Shown: piece by piece, positions 17,208 through 25,842 of the stretch
Numbering within the stretch: position 1 is the stretch's first letter
Layout of the letters: each line of letters opens with the position of its first letter
From: an uncultured Sulfitobacter sp.
Lineage (GTDB): Bacteria > Pseudomonadota > Alphaproteobacteria > Rhodobacterales > Rhodobacteraceae
Assembly: GCA_947492925.1 (NCBI GenBank)
Contig: CANLOQ010000001.1
Coordinates: 1-64,000 of the forward strand
Length of the DNA stretch: 64,000 bases
Direction of reading: 5' to 3'
The notes under the pieces: generated by a model
The model's input: the letters and a program-made list of their open reading frames with translations, nothing else
The model's database searches: none
Told to the model about the DNA's origin: nothing
Position numbers and translations under genes: made by a program

Positions 17208-18032
17208 CTAGCGGTCCAGTCCCAGAAGCTGCATCGTGATCTCACTGTCCTTTTCACGCAGCGCTTCGAGCACGGTGAAATGGTTGTGGTCGCCCTCAAC
17301 CACGCAGCGGGTCGGTACATCCAATCCCGCCCACATCTGCGCCATCAGTTCCGATTGACGGATGAACTCGGGCCTTTCCCCGCCGCCGACCCAGCATGTG
17401 TAGGGGATCGCGCGGGCGGGTCGGTGCAGAACGGCACTTTCCAGCCGCGCTTCGTCCTCATCCAGATGCAGCGTGTCGTTCATTGCCGTGTGCATCAGCG
17501 GCCGCAGATCGTGCAGACCACTGATCGAGAGCACGGCCGCGACACGTTCCAGCGTCTTTTCGTCAAGCGGCGAATCTTCGCAGATCATCCGGCTGGCAAG
17601 GTGGCCACCGGCAGAGTGGCCTGTGATCCGAATGGGTCCGTCAATACGGGCCGCCGCAGCAGAGATCGCCCGCCCCATCTGACCTGTCATATGGCTGATC
17701 CGCGCGTCGGGGGCCAAGGTATAGCTGGGCATGCACACCGCCCAGCCGTGGGCGCGCGCGCCTTCGGCAAAGTCCGTCCAGAAGGATTTGTCCAGACGCA
17801 TCCAGAAGCCGCCGTGGATAAAGACAACCAGCCCTTTTGGCGTGGCATCCGGCCAGATCAGATCAAATTTTTCACGCGGGTGATCGCCGTAGGCTATATC
17901 CGTTTCAACCGTGACACCGCTTGCCCGGTATGCCGCCGCGCTGTCGGTCCAAAGCTGCGGCAGTTTTTCCGAGCCTGGAACATGCGCCATGTTGGCGAAA
18001 GCATCATCCCAGTCCTGTATCGGCTCCAGCAT
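17208..18032 (-). CDS. alpha/beta hydrolase, kynurenine formamidase (arylformamidase)-like
   Basis: This is a cytosolic protein of 274 residues. It has the HGGFW motif near residue 75, typical of arylformamidases and HSL-like esterases (oxyanion hole). The nucleophile is in GHSAGGHLAS near 140 and the catalytic His near the end in DHNHFTVLEAL. It is the last gene of the sulfatase/TRAP operon and begins eight bases behind the TRAP large permease. It therefore probably hydrolyses an ester or amide bond of the imported compound after desulfation. Tryptophan breakdown is an alternative, but no kynurenine genes are near. Confidence 0.75.
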   Translation of the reverse strand: MLEPIQDWDDAFANMAHVPGSEKLPQLWTDSAAAYRASGVTVETDIAYGDHPREKFDLIWPDATPKGLVVFIHGGFWMRLDKSFWTDFAEGARAHGWAVCMPSYTLAPDARISHMTGQMGRAISAAAARIDGPIRITGHSAGGHLASRMICEDSPLDEKTLERVAAVLSISGLHDLRPLMHTAMNDTLHLDEDEARLESAVLHRPARAIPYTCWVGGGERPEFIRQSELMAQMWAGLDVPTRCVVEGDHNHFTVLEALREKDSEITMQLLGLDR

Positions 18033-18040
18033 ATCGGCCC

Positions 18041-19342
18041 CTATCGCAGCAGTTCAACAAGGCCGATGGCGATGACCGGGAACAACAGGATGAGGATCAG
18101 CGCAATCACATCCGCAAAGACAAAGGGAACGACCCCCTTGAAGATGTTGCCCAGCTTGATGTCCGGCATCACCGCGCGCACGGTAAAGACGTTCATGCCG
18201 ATGGGCGGTGTGATCAGGCCCATTTCAACGACAACCACCATGATGATCCCGAACCAGATCATATCAACGCCCATCAGTTGCAGCGTCGGCAGAAACACCG
18301 GCACGATGAGCAGCAACAGCCCCACAGCCTCAAATATCATGCCAAGAATGATGCAGATCACACAGACGAACAGGATCACGCCGAACGGCCCCATGTTCAG
18401 CGCGTCCATCATATCAAGAAGGTCATAAGGCAGACCGGACAGGTTGATAAAATTGGAGAACACCAGAGCGCCGAAGATAACCGTGAACAGGATGGCGGAT
18501 GTCTTGGTGCTGTCGATCAGGATGTCGAGTAGTGCGGACCAACTGCGCACGTGGCCTTTGAAGAACGCAAAGGCCGCAGCACCGAATGCGCCGATGCCTG
18601 ACGCTTCTGTCGGGGTGAATGCGCCAATGTAGATGCCGCCCAGCACCAGCAGGAACAGCACAATGACCGGCCAGACCTTGGCATAGGCCGCGAACCGTTC
18701 GGCGCGCTCAAGACGTTCACCGGGACGGCCCAGTGACGGATTGCGCCAGACGGAAAACCGCACCGCACCCAGAAACAGGAACACCAGCAGGATGCCCGGA
18801 ATGGTACCTGCAATAAAGAGTTTACCGATATCTTCCTCGGCAACGAGGCCATAGATGATCAGCGGCACCGACGGCGGGATCATGATGCCAAGCGTACCGC
18901 CAGCGGCAACAACGCCGGAGGACAGGCTATCGGCGTAGCCGTATTTGCGCATATGCGGCATGGCAACTTTGGTCATGGTCGCCGCCGTTGCCAGCGATGA
19001 TCCGGACACAGCGGAAAAGCCCGCGCTGGCCAAAACAGTTGCCTGTGCCAGTCCCCCTTTGCGGTACCCAATGAAAGCGTAGGCGGCGCGAAACAGGTCT
19101 TCGGAGATGTTCGAGCGGTGGATAAAACTGCCCATGAGGATGAACAGCGGAATGACGGACAGGCCGTAGTTCGCGCCGGTCTCCATCACCTGCTGGCCCA
19201 CCATTGTCATGGCCCCTTCCCAGTTCCATTCGCGGGTATAGGCAAACCCTACAAACCCAACGAGAAGCGTGGTGAAGCCAAGAGGAAATCCGCAGAAGCT
19301 GAGAAACAGCAGGACTGCGAAGCCGTAAAGCGCGAGTTCCAT
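18041..19342 (-). CDS. TRAP transporter large permease (DctM family)
   Basis: This 433-residue integral membrane protein has about twelve transmembrane segments and conserved DctM features: an N-terminal hydrophobic start (MELALYGFAVLLFLSF), GSFIHRSNI, SGSSLATAATMTK and GIMIPPSVPLIIYG. It catalyses sodium-driven uptake of a substrate handed over by the periplasmic DctP protein. It follows the small permease gene by three bases and precedes the formamidase-like gene. Confidence 0.95.
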   Translation of the reverse strand: MELALYGFAVLLFLSFCGFPLGFTTLLVGFVGFAYTREWNWEGAMTMVGQQVMETGANYGLSVIPLFILMGSFIHRSNISEDLFRAAYAFIGYRKGGLAQATVLASAGFSAVSGSSLATAATMTKVAMPHMRKYGYADSLSSGVVAAGGTLGIMIPPSVPLIIYGLVAEEDIGKLFIAGTIPGILLVFLFLGAVRFSVWRNPSLGRPGERLERAERFAAYAKVWPVIVLFLLVLGGIYIGAFTPTEASGIGAFGAAAFAFFKGHVRSWSALLDILIDSTKTSAILFTVIFGALVFSNFINLSGLPYDLLDMMDALNMGPFGVILFVCVICIILGMIFEAVGLLLLIVPVFLPTLQLMGVDMIWFGIIMVVVVEMGLITPPIGMNVFTVRAVMPDIKLGNIFKGVVPFVFADVIALILILLFPVIAIGLVELLR

Positions 19343-19345
19343 GAT

Positions 19346-19861
19346 TTACAACTCCGGTCCGTGGCCATCGACAGCCGTATGGTCCAGCTTTTCAAGCCGT
19401 CCCTTCGTTGCAAGGATGGCCGCCGCAAAGAGCACGACACCAATAAGCGAAAAGAAGACTGCCGCGCCGGGCAGCACCCATTGCGGGAAATCCAGAACCG
19501 CCGTGCGCTTGCCGCTGAGCAAGCTGTCGAGCGCGTGTTTGCCCAGTTCGTAGGTCAGGCAAGCGTAGATCACCAACGAAAAGATATGGATCGTCCAGCG
19601 CTGGAAATTCGGCGCGATACGCTCGATCCAGGGGGCGAAGATATCGACCTTGATATGTTTGTCGCTGGCGGTGACAAACGCCACCCCGGCAAAAATGACA
19701 ATCACCATCAGCAACTCGATCATTTCCGAGGTGCCGAAGACGGATTTGTTAAAACCGTAGCGCCCGACGACGTCCACGAATGTCAAAATCATCATGATGA
19801 ACAGCGCGATGCCGGCGAGGACAGCCAACACCCGTTCGATGCTTTTGAAAATACGTTCCAT
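19346..19861 (-). CDS. TRAP transporter small permease (DctQ family)
   Basis: This membrane protein of 171 residues has four predicted transmembrane helices (about residues 10-32, 50-70, 90-112 and 130-152). Typical DctQ segments are GIALFIMMILTFVDVVGRYG and GTSEMIELLMV. It forms the membrane complex with the DctM protein encoded just behind it and lies 18 bases after the binding-protein gene. Confidence 0.93.
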   Translation of the reverse strand: MERIFKSIERVLAVLAGIALFIMMILTFVDVVGRYGFNKSVFGTSEMIELLMVIVIFAGVAFVTASDKHIKVDIFAPWIERIAPNFQRWTIHIFSLVIYACLTYELGKHALDSLLSGKRTAVLDFPQWVLPGAAVFFSLIGVVLFAAAILATKGRLEKLDHTAVDGHGPEL

Positions 19862-19879
19862 CGGGCGCTACCAATCTGC

Positions 19880-20923
19880 TTAGTTTGAGGCCGCAGCGCT
19901 GCGTTCAGCGATGCGTGCGAGGTATGAATCGATGACGGCCTGACCATCGACACCCATCTCGGAGGCTTTGGCAATCCAGGCGTCCGTGATCGGCTGACCC
20001 AATTCGCGCAGACCATTTTCCAGTTCTTTCGAACCTTCGACGATTTCGATACCTGATTCGATCATTGCCGCGCGGGCCTTGTCGTTGGCATCATCCTGAA
20101 CCTTGCCCGCAAAGGCGGCAAAGTCCGCGCCCATCACGTCCATGATCGCCGCCTGATCCTCGGCCGAGAATTTGTCCCATTTGGCGCGTGAAATCAGGAA
20201 AGAGAACGTGGGCTGGAACAGTTTGTTCTCAAGTTCTGTCGCGGATTTGGTGTAATCCCCGATTTTGAAAGCCCGCACGGAACCCCAGGGCACACCGGCA
20301 TAGCCGTCCACAACACCCTTCGAGATGATCTCGAGCATCTGAACAGCTGGACCTGCGACGACAGAGCTTCCCGTGCCTTTGAGCGTGTTGGCCACAACGC
20401 CGGGCAGGCCCCACATCTTGCGGCTGCCGATGTCCTCAAGCGTCTGGATCGGTGTGTCGTTCATGGAGTAGAATTCGTTACCGCTGGAGGCATAGACCGA
20501 GATCAGGACCGCATCGCCGTACTCGTTCTTGTCCGCGAAAAATTCCTGATATGTATCCCAAAGCGCGGGACCCGCGACTTCGGCACGCACACCGCCGACG
20601 AAGGGCAGCAAGGAGAACTGGATGCCCGGCACCTTGTTGGCGATGAAGGCGTTGAACTGCAATGCGCCGTCCATCACGCCGCCGACAACACCGTCATACT
20701 GATCGGGTGGGGCTGCGAGGGATTTTGGCGGCGTGTTGACCTTCACGCGTCCTTCGGTTGCAGTTTCGATCCGGTTTTTCAGTTCCGGCAGCATGACCGT
20801 GCAAACATAGTGTTTTGCAGGGAAAAAGCAGTTAAAGATCACGCGTTCCGCGGCAAAAGCCGGGGCCGCGAAAGCGGCGGACAAGGCAAGTGCGGCGGCA
20901 CCTGCGGTGAGTTTAAGGTTCAT
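19880..20923 (-). CDS. TRAP transporter substrate-binding protein (DctP family)
   Basis: The protein has 347 residues with a Sec signal peptide (about residues 1-24, cleaved after AFA). Typical DctP regions are the start of the mature chain (ERVIFNCFFPAKHYVC), MWGLPGVVANTLKGTGS in the middle, and the ligand-contact region around GYAGVPWGS. It captures the substrate in the periplasm. Most TRAP ligands are organic acids, often through an Arg. Co-transcription with two sulfatases suggests that the ligand carries a sulfate ester. Confidence 0.92.
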   Translation of the reverse strand: MNLKLTAGAAALALSAAFAAPAFAAERVIFNCFFPAKHYVCTVMLPELKNRIETATEGRVKVNTPPKSLAAPPDQYDGVVGGVMDGALQFNAFIANKVPGIQFSLLPFVGGVRAEVAGPALWDTYQEFFADKNEYGDAVLISVYASSGNEFYSMNDTPIQTLEDIGSRKMWGLPGVVANTLKGTGSSVVAGPAVQMLEIISKGVVDGYAGVPWGSVRAFKIGDYTKSATELENKLFQPTFSFLISRAKWDKFSAEDQAAIMDVMGADFAAFAGKVQDDANDKARAAMIESGIEIVEGSKELENGLRELGQPITDAWIAKASEMGVDGQAVIDSYLARIAERSAAASN

Positions 20924-20955
20924 TTTGGTTCCTCCCGAGAACTCTGGTTTCCGGC

Positions 20956-21420
20956 CTATTTCAGGCCAATGATATCAGCCGCCCGTTCCGGCGGCAGAAA
21001 GTTGACTTCGTATGCGGGCGACATGGCAACAACTTCGTCCGGACGTGACATATTGTGCAACTTGCGGAACAGATTGACCAGTTTGCCTGTCGGCGTGACC
21101 CAGAACATGGCTGTCACGTTGTGACCCGTGTTGTTGAAAATCCCGTGCGGAATGCCGCGCGGCATGCAGACCAGATCACCAGCGTTTGCATGGACGTGTT
21201 CACCGTCCAATACCAGATCCAGTTCCCCAGACAGCACGTGAATGTATTCGTCCTGTGTAGGGTGGATATGCGGCGGCACAAAGGTTTCGGGTGGCAGCAG
21301 CGCATGCCAGCTAAAGCATTCTTCGGTCACGGATTTGGGCGTATAGACCTGCCCCATGACATTCCAATGCACACCGTCAGCACCTTCACCCTTGCGGGCA
21401 ATTCCGGGTTTCAGGCTCAT
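20956..21420 (-). CDS. cupin-domain protein
   Basis: The protein has 154 residues from the ATG at 21418-21420, which overlaps the upstream sulfatase stop (ATGA); a longer frame would overlap that gene widely. A single cupin barrel shows the metal-ligand set H51, H53, E58 (PPHIHPTQDEYIH) and H92 (GIPHGIFN). Such small cupins serve as dioxygenases, isomerases or ligand sensors. Its place between the sulfatases and the TRAP genes suggests it modifies or senses the imported compound. The reaction is not known. Confidence 0.85.
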   Translation of the reverse strand: MSLKPGIARKGEGADGVHWNVMGQVYTPKSVTEECFSWHALLPPETFVPPHIHPTQDEYIHVLSGELDLVLDGEHVHANAGDLVCMPRGIPHGIFNNTGHNVTAMFWVTPTGKLVNLFRKLHNMSRPDEVVAMSPAYEVNFLPPERAADIIGLK

Positions 21421-23129
21421 GTCTTTTCCTCGTTTTGCTCGCGGCGCAGCAGCTTGTTCAGCGTCGGTGCCAACAGCGGGTTCGCATTGGCCAGCCGCCT
21501 GCCCCATTTGTTCCTGATCGCATCTTCCAGCTCGGCTTCATCCCAATAGCCGATAAGGATGCCGTTTTCACCAATCCGGTCCTGAATATCGGTGCCCTCG
21601 ATCGCGCCATCGGCCACGGTGTTGCGCTGGCGGGGTTTGCGGGCCCATTCAAAAAGCGCTTCATGCAGGCGTGCGCGGGTCTCGGCATGGGCCGGGTCGT
21701 CGCCCAGATCGACCAATTCGCGCGGATCTTCCTGAAGATCATAGAGCATGGGGCGGAATTTTTCCGCGTGGATGTATTTGAACCGCCCGTCAAAGATCAT
21801 CCGCAGCCAGCAGTCGCGCGCTGACATATCGAGCGCGATGCGCGGCTCGATAAAGGAATAATCGTATTCAGAGATTACGTACTGACGTGGGTCTTGCGAA
21901 CGTGTGCCTGTCAGCGTGTCCACCAGTGAATGGCCGTCCATCACATGCGGCACAGGCGCACCGCCGTACATCTCAAGGAATGTCGGTGCCAGATCAATCG
22001 CTTCGACCAGATCGGTGTTGAGCGCGCCACGGGTGGCATCGGCCTCGGCGGAGGGATCGTAGATGATCAGCGGAACGCGCAGGGCTTCTTCGTGAAACAG
22101 GTCCTTTTCGCCCATCCAGTGGTCGCCCAGATAATCCCCGTGATCAGAGGTAAAGACGATCATCGTCTCATCCGCGATCCCGCGATCCTCAAGGTGTTTG
22201 AAAAGCCGCCCCATCTGGTCGTCGATCTGTTTGATCAAACCCATATAGGCCGGAATTACCTTTTCGCGCACTTCATCGCGGGCAAAGGATTTGCTGACCC
22301 GGCGGTCCATGAACGCTTCAAAGATTGGATGTGGGTTGTCGCGCTCTGCCTCAATGCGGTTGGCTTCCGGAACATCCTCAGGCCCGTACATGCTGGCATA
22401 GGGTTCCGGCACGATATAGGGCCAGTGCGGCTTGATATAGCTGACATGCGCGACCCAAGGCTGATCGGGGTTGTTTTCGATAGCGTCGTCGATGAAGTCC
22501 ATCGCGCGGGTGGTGATATAGGGGGTTTCCGACAGCGGATCAGGCACGCGCGCGGGGCGGTCCGCGTATTTCAGGAACCAGCCCGACAGCAGGTCACCGC
22601 CCTCACCCTCAGCCGCATTTGCGTATTCTTCCCAAGGGTTTGCAGCATCAAGACCATTCGCGCGGGCGTGGTCATTGTAGCGTGGGTTCGGCTCGTGCCC
22701 GGAATAAGGGTGGATGCCATCGTCCCGCTCGAACGGGTCAAAGCCACATTCGGAAATGCGCACCCCGATCTGGCTGGTCGGATCAATTCCAAGCCGCGAC
22801 ATGCCCATTGCATCGGCGCGCATGTGCGTCTTGCCAATCAGGACCGAGCGCACGCCCATAGGCCGCAGATAATCGCCAATCGTCATCTCGCCTGCTTTGA
22901 TCGGAACAAAGTTCCAGCTGGCCCCATGTGCGTGCACGTATCGGCCCGTATAGGTCGACATGCGCGAAGCCCCGCAAACAGGTGACTGCACATAAGCCCG
23001 GTCATAGCGCACGCCGCGCGCGGCCAGCGCGTCGATATACGGCGTCTGCAACCGCTTGTGGCCATAACAGCTGAGGTAATCCCACCGCAGCTGGTCACAC
23101 ATTACAAAGAGGACGTTTTTGGCTGGCAT
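21417..23129 (-). CDS. type I sulfatase, cytosolic (arylsulfatase/choline-sulfatase superfamily)
   Basis: The protein has 570 residues of the alkaline-phosphatase fold. The active-site motif is C52-G-A-S-R within QSPVCGASR, with Ala in the place often held by Pro; the Cys would be converted to formylglycine. The metal site (CDQLRWD at 11-17 and TSDHGDYLGDH near 335) is present. There is no signal peptide, so it works in the cytosol. It is a paralogue of the sulfatase encoded just upstream, three bases away, and the two probably act on related substrates or on two positions of the same one. The maturation enzyme is not in the window. Confidence 0.92.
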   Translation of the reverse strand: MPAKNVLFVMCDQLRWDYLSCYGHKRLQTPYIDALAARGVRYDRAYVQSPVCGASRMSTYTGRYVHAHGASWNFVPIKAGEMTIGDYLRPMGVRSVLIGKTHMRADAMGMSRLGIDPTSQIGVRISECGFDPFERDDGIHPYSGHEPNPRYNDHARANGLDAANPWEEYANAAEGEGGDLLSGWFLKYADRPARVPDPLSETPYITTRAMDFIDDAIENNPDQPWVAHVSYIKPHWPYIVPEPYASMYGPEDVPEANRIEAERDNPHPIFEAFMDRRVSKSFARDEVREKVIPAYMGLIKQIDDQMGRLFKHLEDRGIADETMIVFTSDHGDYLGDHWMGEKDLFHEEALRVPLIIYDPSAEADATRGALNTDLVEAIDLAPTFLEMYGGAPVPHVMDGHSLVDTLTGTRSQDPRQYVISEYDYSFIEPRIALDMSARDCWLRMIFDGRFKYIHAEKFRPMLYDLQEDPRELVDLGDDPAHAETRARLHEALFEWARKPRQRNTVADGAIEGTDIQDRIGENGILIGYWDEAELEDAIRNKWGRRLANANPLLAPTLNKLLRREQNEEKT

Positions 23130-23132
23130 AGC

Positions 23133-24740
23133 TTACGGTCTCTCCTCAAAGGGTTTGCCGAAGTAATCCTCGTATTGCTCTTCGTCCCAGATACCAATCA
23201 CAATGCCCGGCGGCTCGCGGCCTGTCATCTGTTCGATCCGCTCTGGCGTCAGGGTGGTGCGGTTGTGGTGCTTGCGCGACCACTCGAATATGGCATCGTG
23301 CAGACGCGCGCGCACCTCCACATGATCGGGGGATGCGCCCAGATCCACCAGCTCCTGCGGGTCGGTTTCAAGATCAAAGAGCATCGGGCGGAAGCCCTCG
23401 CAATGCACGTATTTCCACCGCGCGTCACAAATCATGATCAGCCGCGCGTCTTCCTGTGCGGTGCCAATCAGCTGGCGCGCCTCGCGGGTGGCGTAATCGT
23501 ATTCGCTGATCGCATAGTCGCGCCATTTGACCGGTGTGGCGTGCAGCAGTGGCGTCAGGTCACGGCCTTCAAGGATATGCGGCAGAGCTTTTCCGCCAAA
23601 GTAGTTCAGGAATGTGGGTGCCAGATCAATGCCTTCGACCAAGGCGTCGGACACTGTGCCGCGCGTCGCGTCAGCCTCTGCGCGCGGATCATAGACGATC
23701 AGCGGCACGCGCACAGACTGGTCGTGGAACAAATCCTTTTCGCCCATCCAGTGATCACCCAGATAGTCCCCGTGATCGGATGTGAACACGATCATGGTAT
23801 TGTCCATCAGCCCGCGCTCTTCCATCCAGGCGAACAGGCGGCCCATGTGATCGTCGATCTGTTTGATCAGGCCCATATAGGCGGGAATGATCGCTTCGCG
23901 CACCTTGTCCTGACTGACGGTTCTGCAAATCCGGGTGTCCATGTAGGCCTTGAACACCGGATGGGGGTCTTCGCGCTCCGCCTCGGTGCGGATCGCCTCT
24001 GGCAAATCGTCGGGGCCGTACATGCTGGCGTAGGGTTCGGGCACGACATAGGGCCAGTGGGGTTTGATAAAGCTGAGGTGGCACAGCCAAGGATCGTCGC
24101 CCGCGTGCTCCATAAATTCCATCGCGCGGTTGGTCATATAGGGTGTTTCGGAGTGTTCCTCGGGGATGCGTGCCGCTTTGTCGGAGTGTTTGAGCAGCCA
24201 ACCGTTCAGCAGCGTGCCCGCGTCATCCTCGCCCGAATTGGCCCAGTCTTCCCAGGGGTTTTCACCCTCGAACCCCTGATCGCGCAGATAGTCGTTATAG
24301 TCAGGGTTGGTGTTGTAAGGCCCGTAAGGGTGCAGGCCATCGTCCCGCTCCCACGGCTCAAACCCGCATTCCGCGATGGTCACGCCAATGGGGCCTTCGG
24401 GATCAATGCCAAGCCATTCCATGCCTTCGCGGTCGGGCATCATGTGGGTCTTGCCGACCAGTGCCGGACGCACACCAATCTTGCGCAGATGATCACCCAA
24501 GGTCCGTTCGCCTACGCGCAGGGGAAAACCGTTCCATGTGGCACCGTGCGACCGGCAGTAGCGGCCGGTATAGCTGGACATGCGGGACGGACCACAAAAG
24601 GGTGACTGCACATAGGCCCGGTCAAACCGCACGCCGCGCGCCGCCAGCGCATCAATATGTGGTGTCTGCAACGTCTTGTGACCCGCGCAAGACAAGTAGT
24701 CCCAGCGCAACTGGTCACACATGATCCAAAGTACGTTCAT
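23133..24740 (-). CDS. type I sulfatase, cytosolic
   Basis: The protein has 535 residues. The formylglycine motif is canonical, C49-G-P-S-R in QSPFCGPSR, followed by MSSYTGRY. The metal ligands (CDQLRWD at 8-14 and TSDHGDYLGDH) match the neighbouring sulfatase. The N-terminus MNVLWIMCDQ begins directly with the first beta strand, so no export signal exists. It is the first structural gene of the operon, 69 bases behind the LysR gene. Sulfate ester hydrolysis in the cytosol implies that the whole sulfated molecule is imported, presumably by the TRAP system. Confidence 0.93.
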   Translation of the reverse strand: MNVLWIMCDQLRWDYLSCAGHKTLQTPHIDALAARGVRFDRAYVQSPFCGPSRMSSYTGRYCRSHGATWNGFPLRVGERTLGDHLRKIGVRPALVGKTHMMPDREGMEWLGIDPEGPIGVTIAECGFEPWERDDGLHPYGPYNTNPDYNDYLRDQGFEGENPWEDWANSGEDDAGTLLNGWLLKHSDKAARIPEEHSETPYMTNRAMEFMEHAGDDPWLCHLSFIKPHWPYVVPEPYASMYGPDDLPEAIRTEAEREDPHPVFKAYMDTRICRTVSQDKVREAIIPAYMGLIKQIDDHMGRLFAWMEERGLMDNTMIVFTSDHGDYLGDHWMGEKDLFHDQSVRVPLIVYDPRAEADATRGTVSDALVEGIDLAPTFLNYFGGKALPHILEGRDLTPLLHATPVKWRDYAISEYDYATREARQLIGTAQEDARLIMICDARWKYVHCEGFRPMLFDLETDPQELVDLGASPDHVEVRARLHDAIFEWSRKHHNRTTLTPERIEQMTGREPPGIVIGIWDEEQYEDYFGKPFEERP

Positions 24741-24809
24741 TTGGCCCTTCCCCCCGAAGCCGCAAAAAGCACCATCAGTGATTTCATATCAAGCTTAAAT
24801 TGCGCATAG

Positions 24810-25739
24810 CTATTCGCGTTGTGCATCGCCCGAATAGCCTTCCTGCACCAGCGTATTGGCACGCCGTCTGATGTGTTGCGCCAGTTCGGCTGCGGCGGGG
24901 GTCAATGGCCGGGTCTTTTGCGTAACCATCGACAGGGGGAACCGGGGCAAGGGGTCCGCGATGGGCACGGTCACCACCCCGTGGCTTTCTGCGATGGTGT
25001 TGAACAATTGCTTTGACAGAACGCAAAAGGCATCTGTTTCGCGTAAAAGGGCGATGACTGTCGGCAGCGAATGGCAATTCGTCACGGCCTTGGGCATCTG
25101 CCAGCCGGTCTGCGCCGTGCGGCCCGCAAACAGGCTGCTGGGCCCTTCCCTTGACCCGTGAACGATCCAGTGCGCGTCTGCCAGCTCTGACAATTTGGTG
25201 GCGTGCCGCGCTGCGTTTTCCTTGTGGGCGACCACAACCATATCAATATCAAACAACGGCTCGACGATCACGCTGCCGTAGGCGTCAAGTTCGGGCACCG
25301 GCCCCAGAACGATCTCCAGCGCTGCTTCGCGGAGTTGGTTGATTGATTCAGGGTAGAGCACGTTGATCAGCTCAATCTCAACGCGCGGCCAGCGCTTGCG
25401 AAACTGGCTGAGCGCACGCGGCACGATCACGGTGCCCGCGACGGGAGAGACCCCAATGCGCACGCGCCCTCCGTCAAGCCCGGCCATTTGGGCCACTTCG
25501 TCCTCCATCGCGCGGATGTCCGCCATGATGGTGCAGGCACGTTTATAGAGCTTTTCGCCCCCTTCGGTCAGCTGAACCCCGCGCGGGGTGCGGTCAAAGA
25601 TCACAAGGTTGACGGATGCTTCAAGCGCCTTGATGCTTTTGGTCAGGGTGGGTTGGGTACGACCAAGAACCTCGGCGGCCTTGCGGAAACTCCCGGCTTC
25701 GGCAATCGCAACCACCGCTTCGATCTGGTTCAACTGCAT
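24810..25739 (-). CDS. LysR-family regulator next to sulfatase operon
   Basis: The protein has 309 residues from the ATG at 25737-25739; a longer frame upstream lacks support. The helix-turn-helix is near the N-terminus (SFRKAAEVLGRTQPTLTKSIKALE). The C-terminal half is the ligand-sensing domain. It is transcribed in the same direction as the sulfatase/TRAP operon and diverges from the Rieske oxygenase gene, with about 100 bases between. It could control either side; classic LysR logic favours the divergent promoter at 25740-25842. Confidence 0.88.
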   Translation of the reverse strand: MQLNQIEAVVAIAEAGSFRKAAEVLGRTQPTLTKSIKALEASVNLVIFDRTPRGVQLTEGGEKLYKRACTIMADIRAMEDEVAQMAGLDGGRVRIGVSPVAGTVIVPRALSQFRKRWPRVEIELINVLYPESINQLREAALEIVLGPVPELDAYGSVIVEPLFDIDMVVVAHKENAARHATKLSELADAHWIVHGSREGPSSLFAGRTAQTGWQMPKAVTNCHSLPTVIALLRETDAFCVLSKQLFNTIAESHGVVTVPIADPLPRFPLSMVTQKTRPLTPAAAELAQHIRRRANTLVQEGYSGDAQRE

Positions 25740-25842
25740 AAGCGATGCCCAAAATGAATAGCTAGGCAAAAATTCTACTTGGCATGCATCGGCCTGACAA
25801 GCCATTCTGGCGCTGCGCGCACATCAGACGGAGAGGGCCGGC

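Noticed and set aside
21930-22985. 351-codon open frame antisense to the first sulfatase
   Set aside because: Shadow of the sulfatase gene without features of its own.
23058-24605. 515-codon open frame antisense to the second sulfatase
   Set aside because: It mirrors the sulfatase gene codon by codon, has no recognisable domain, and arises from the high GC content.
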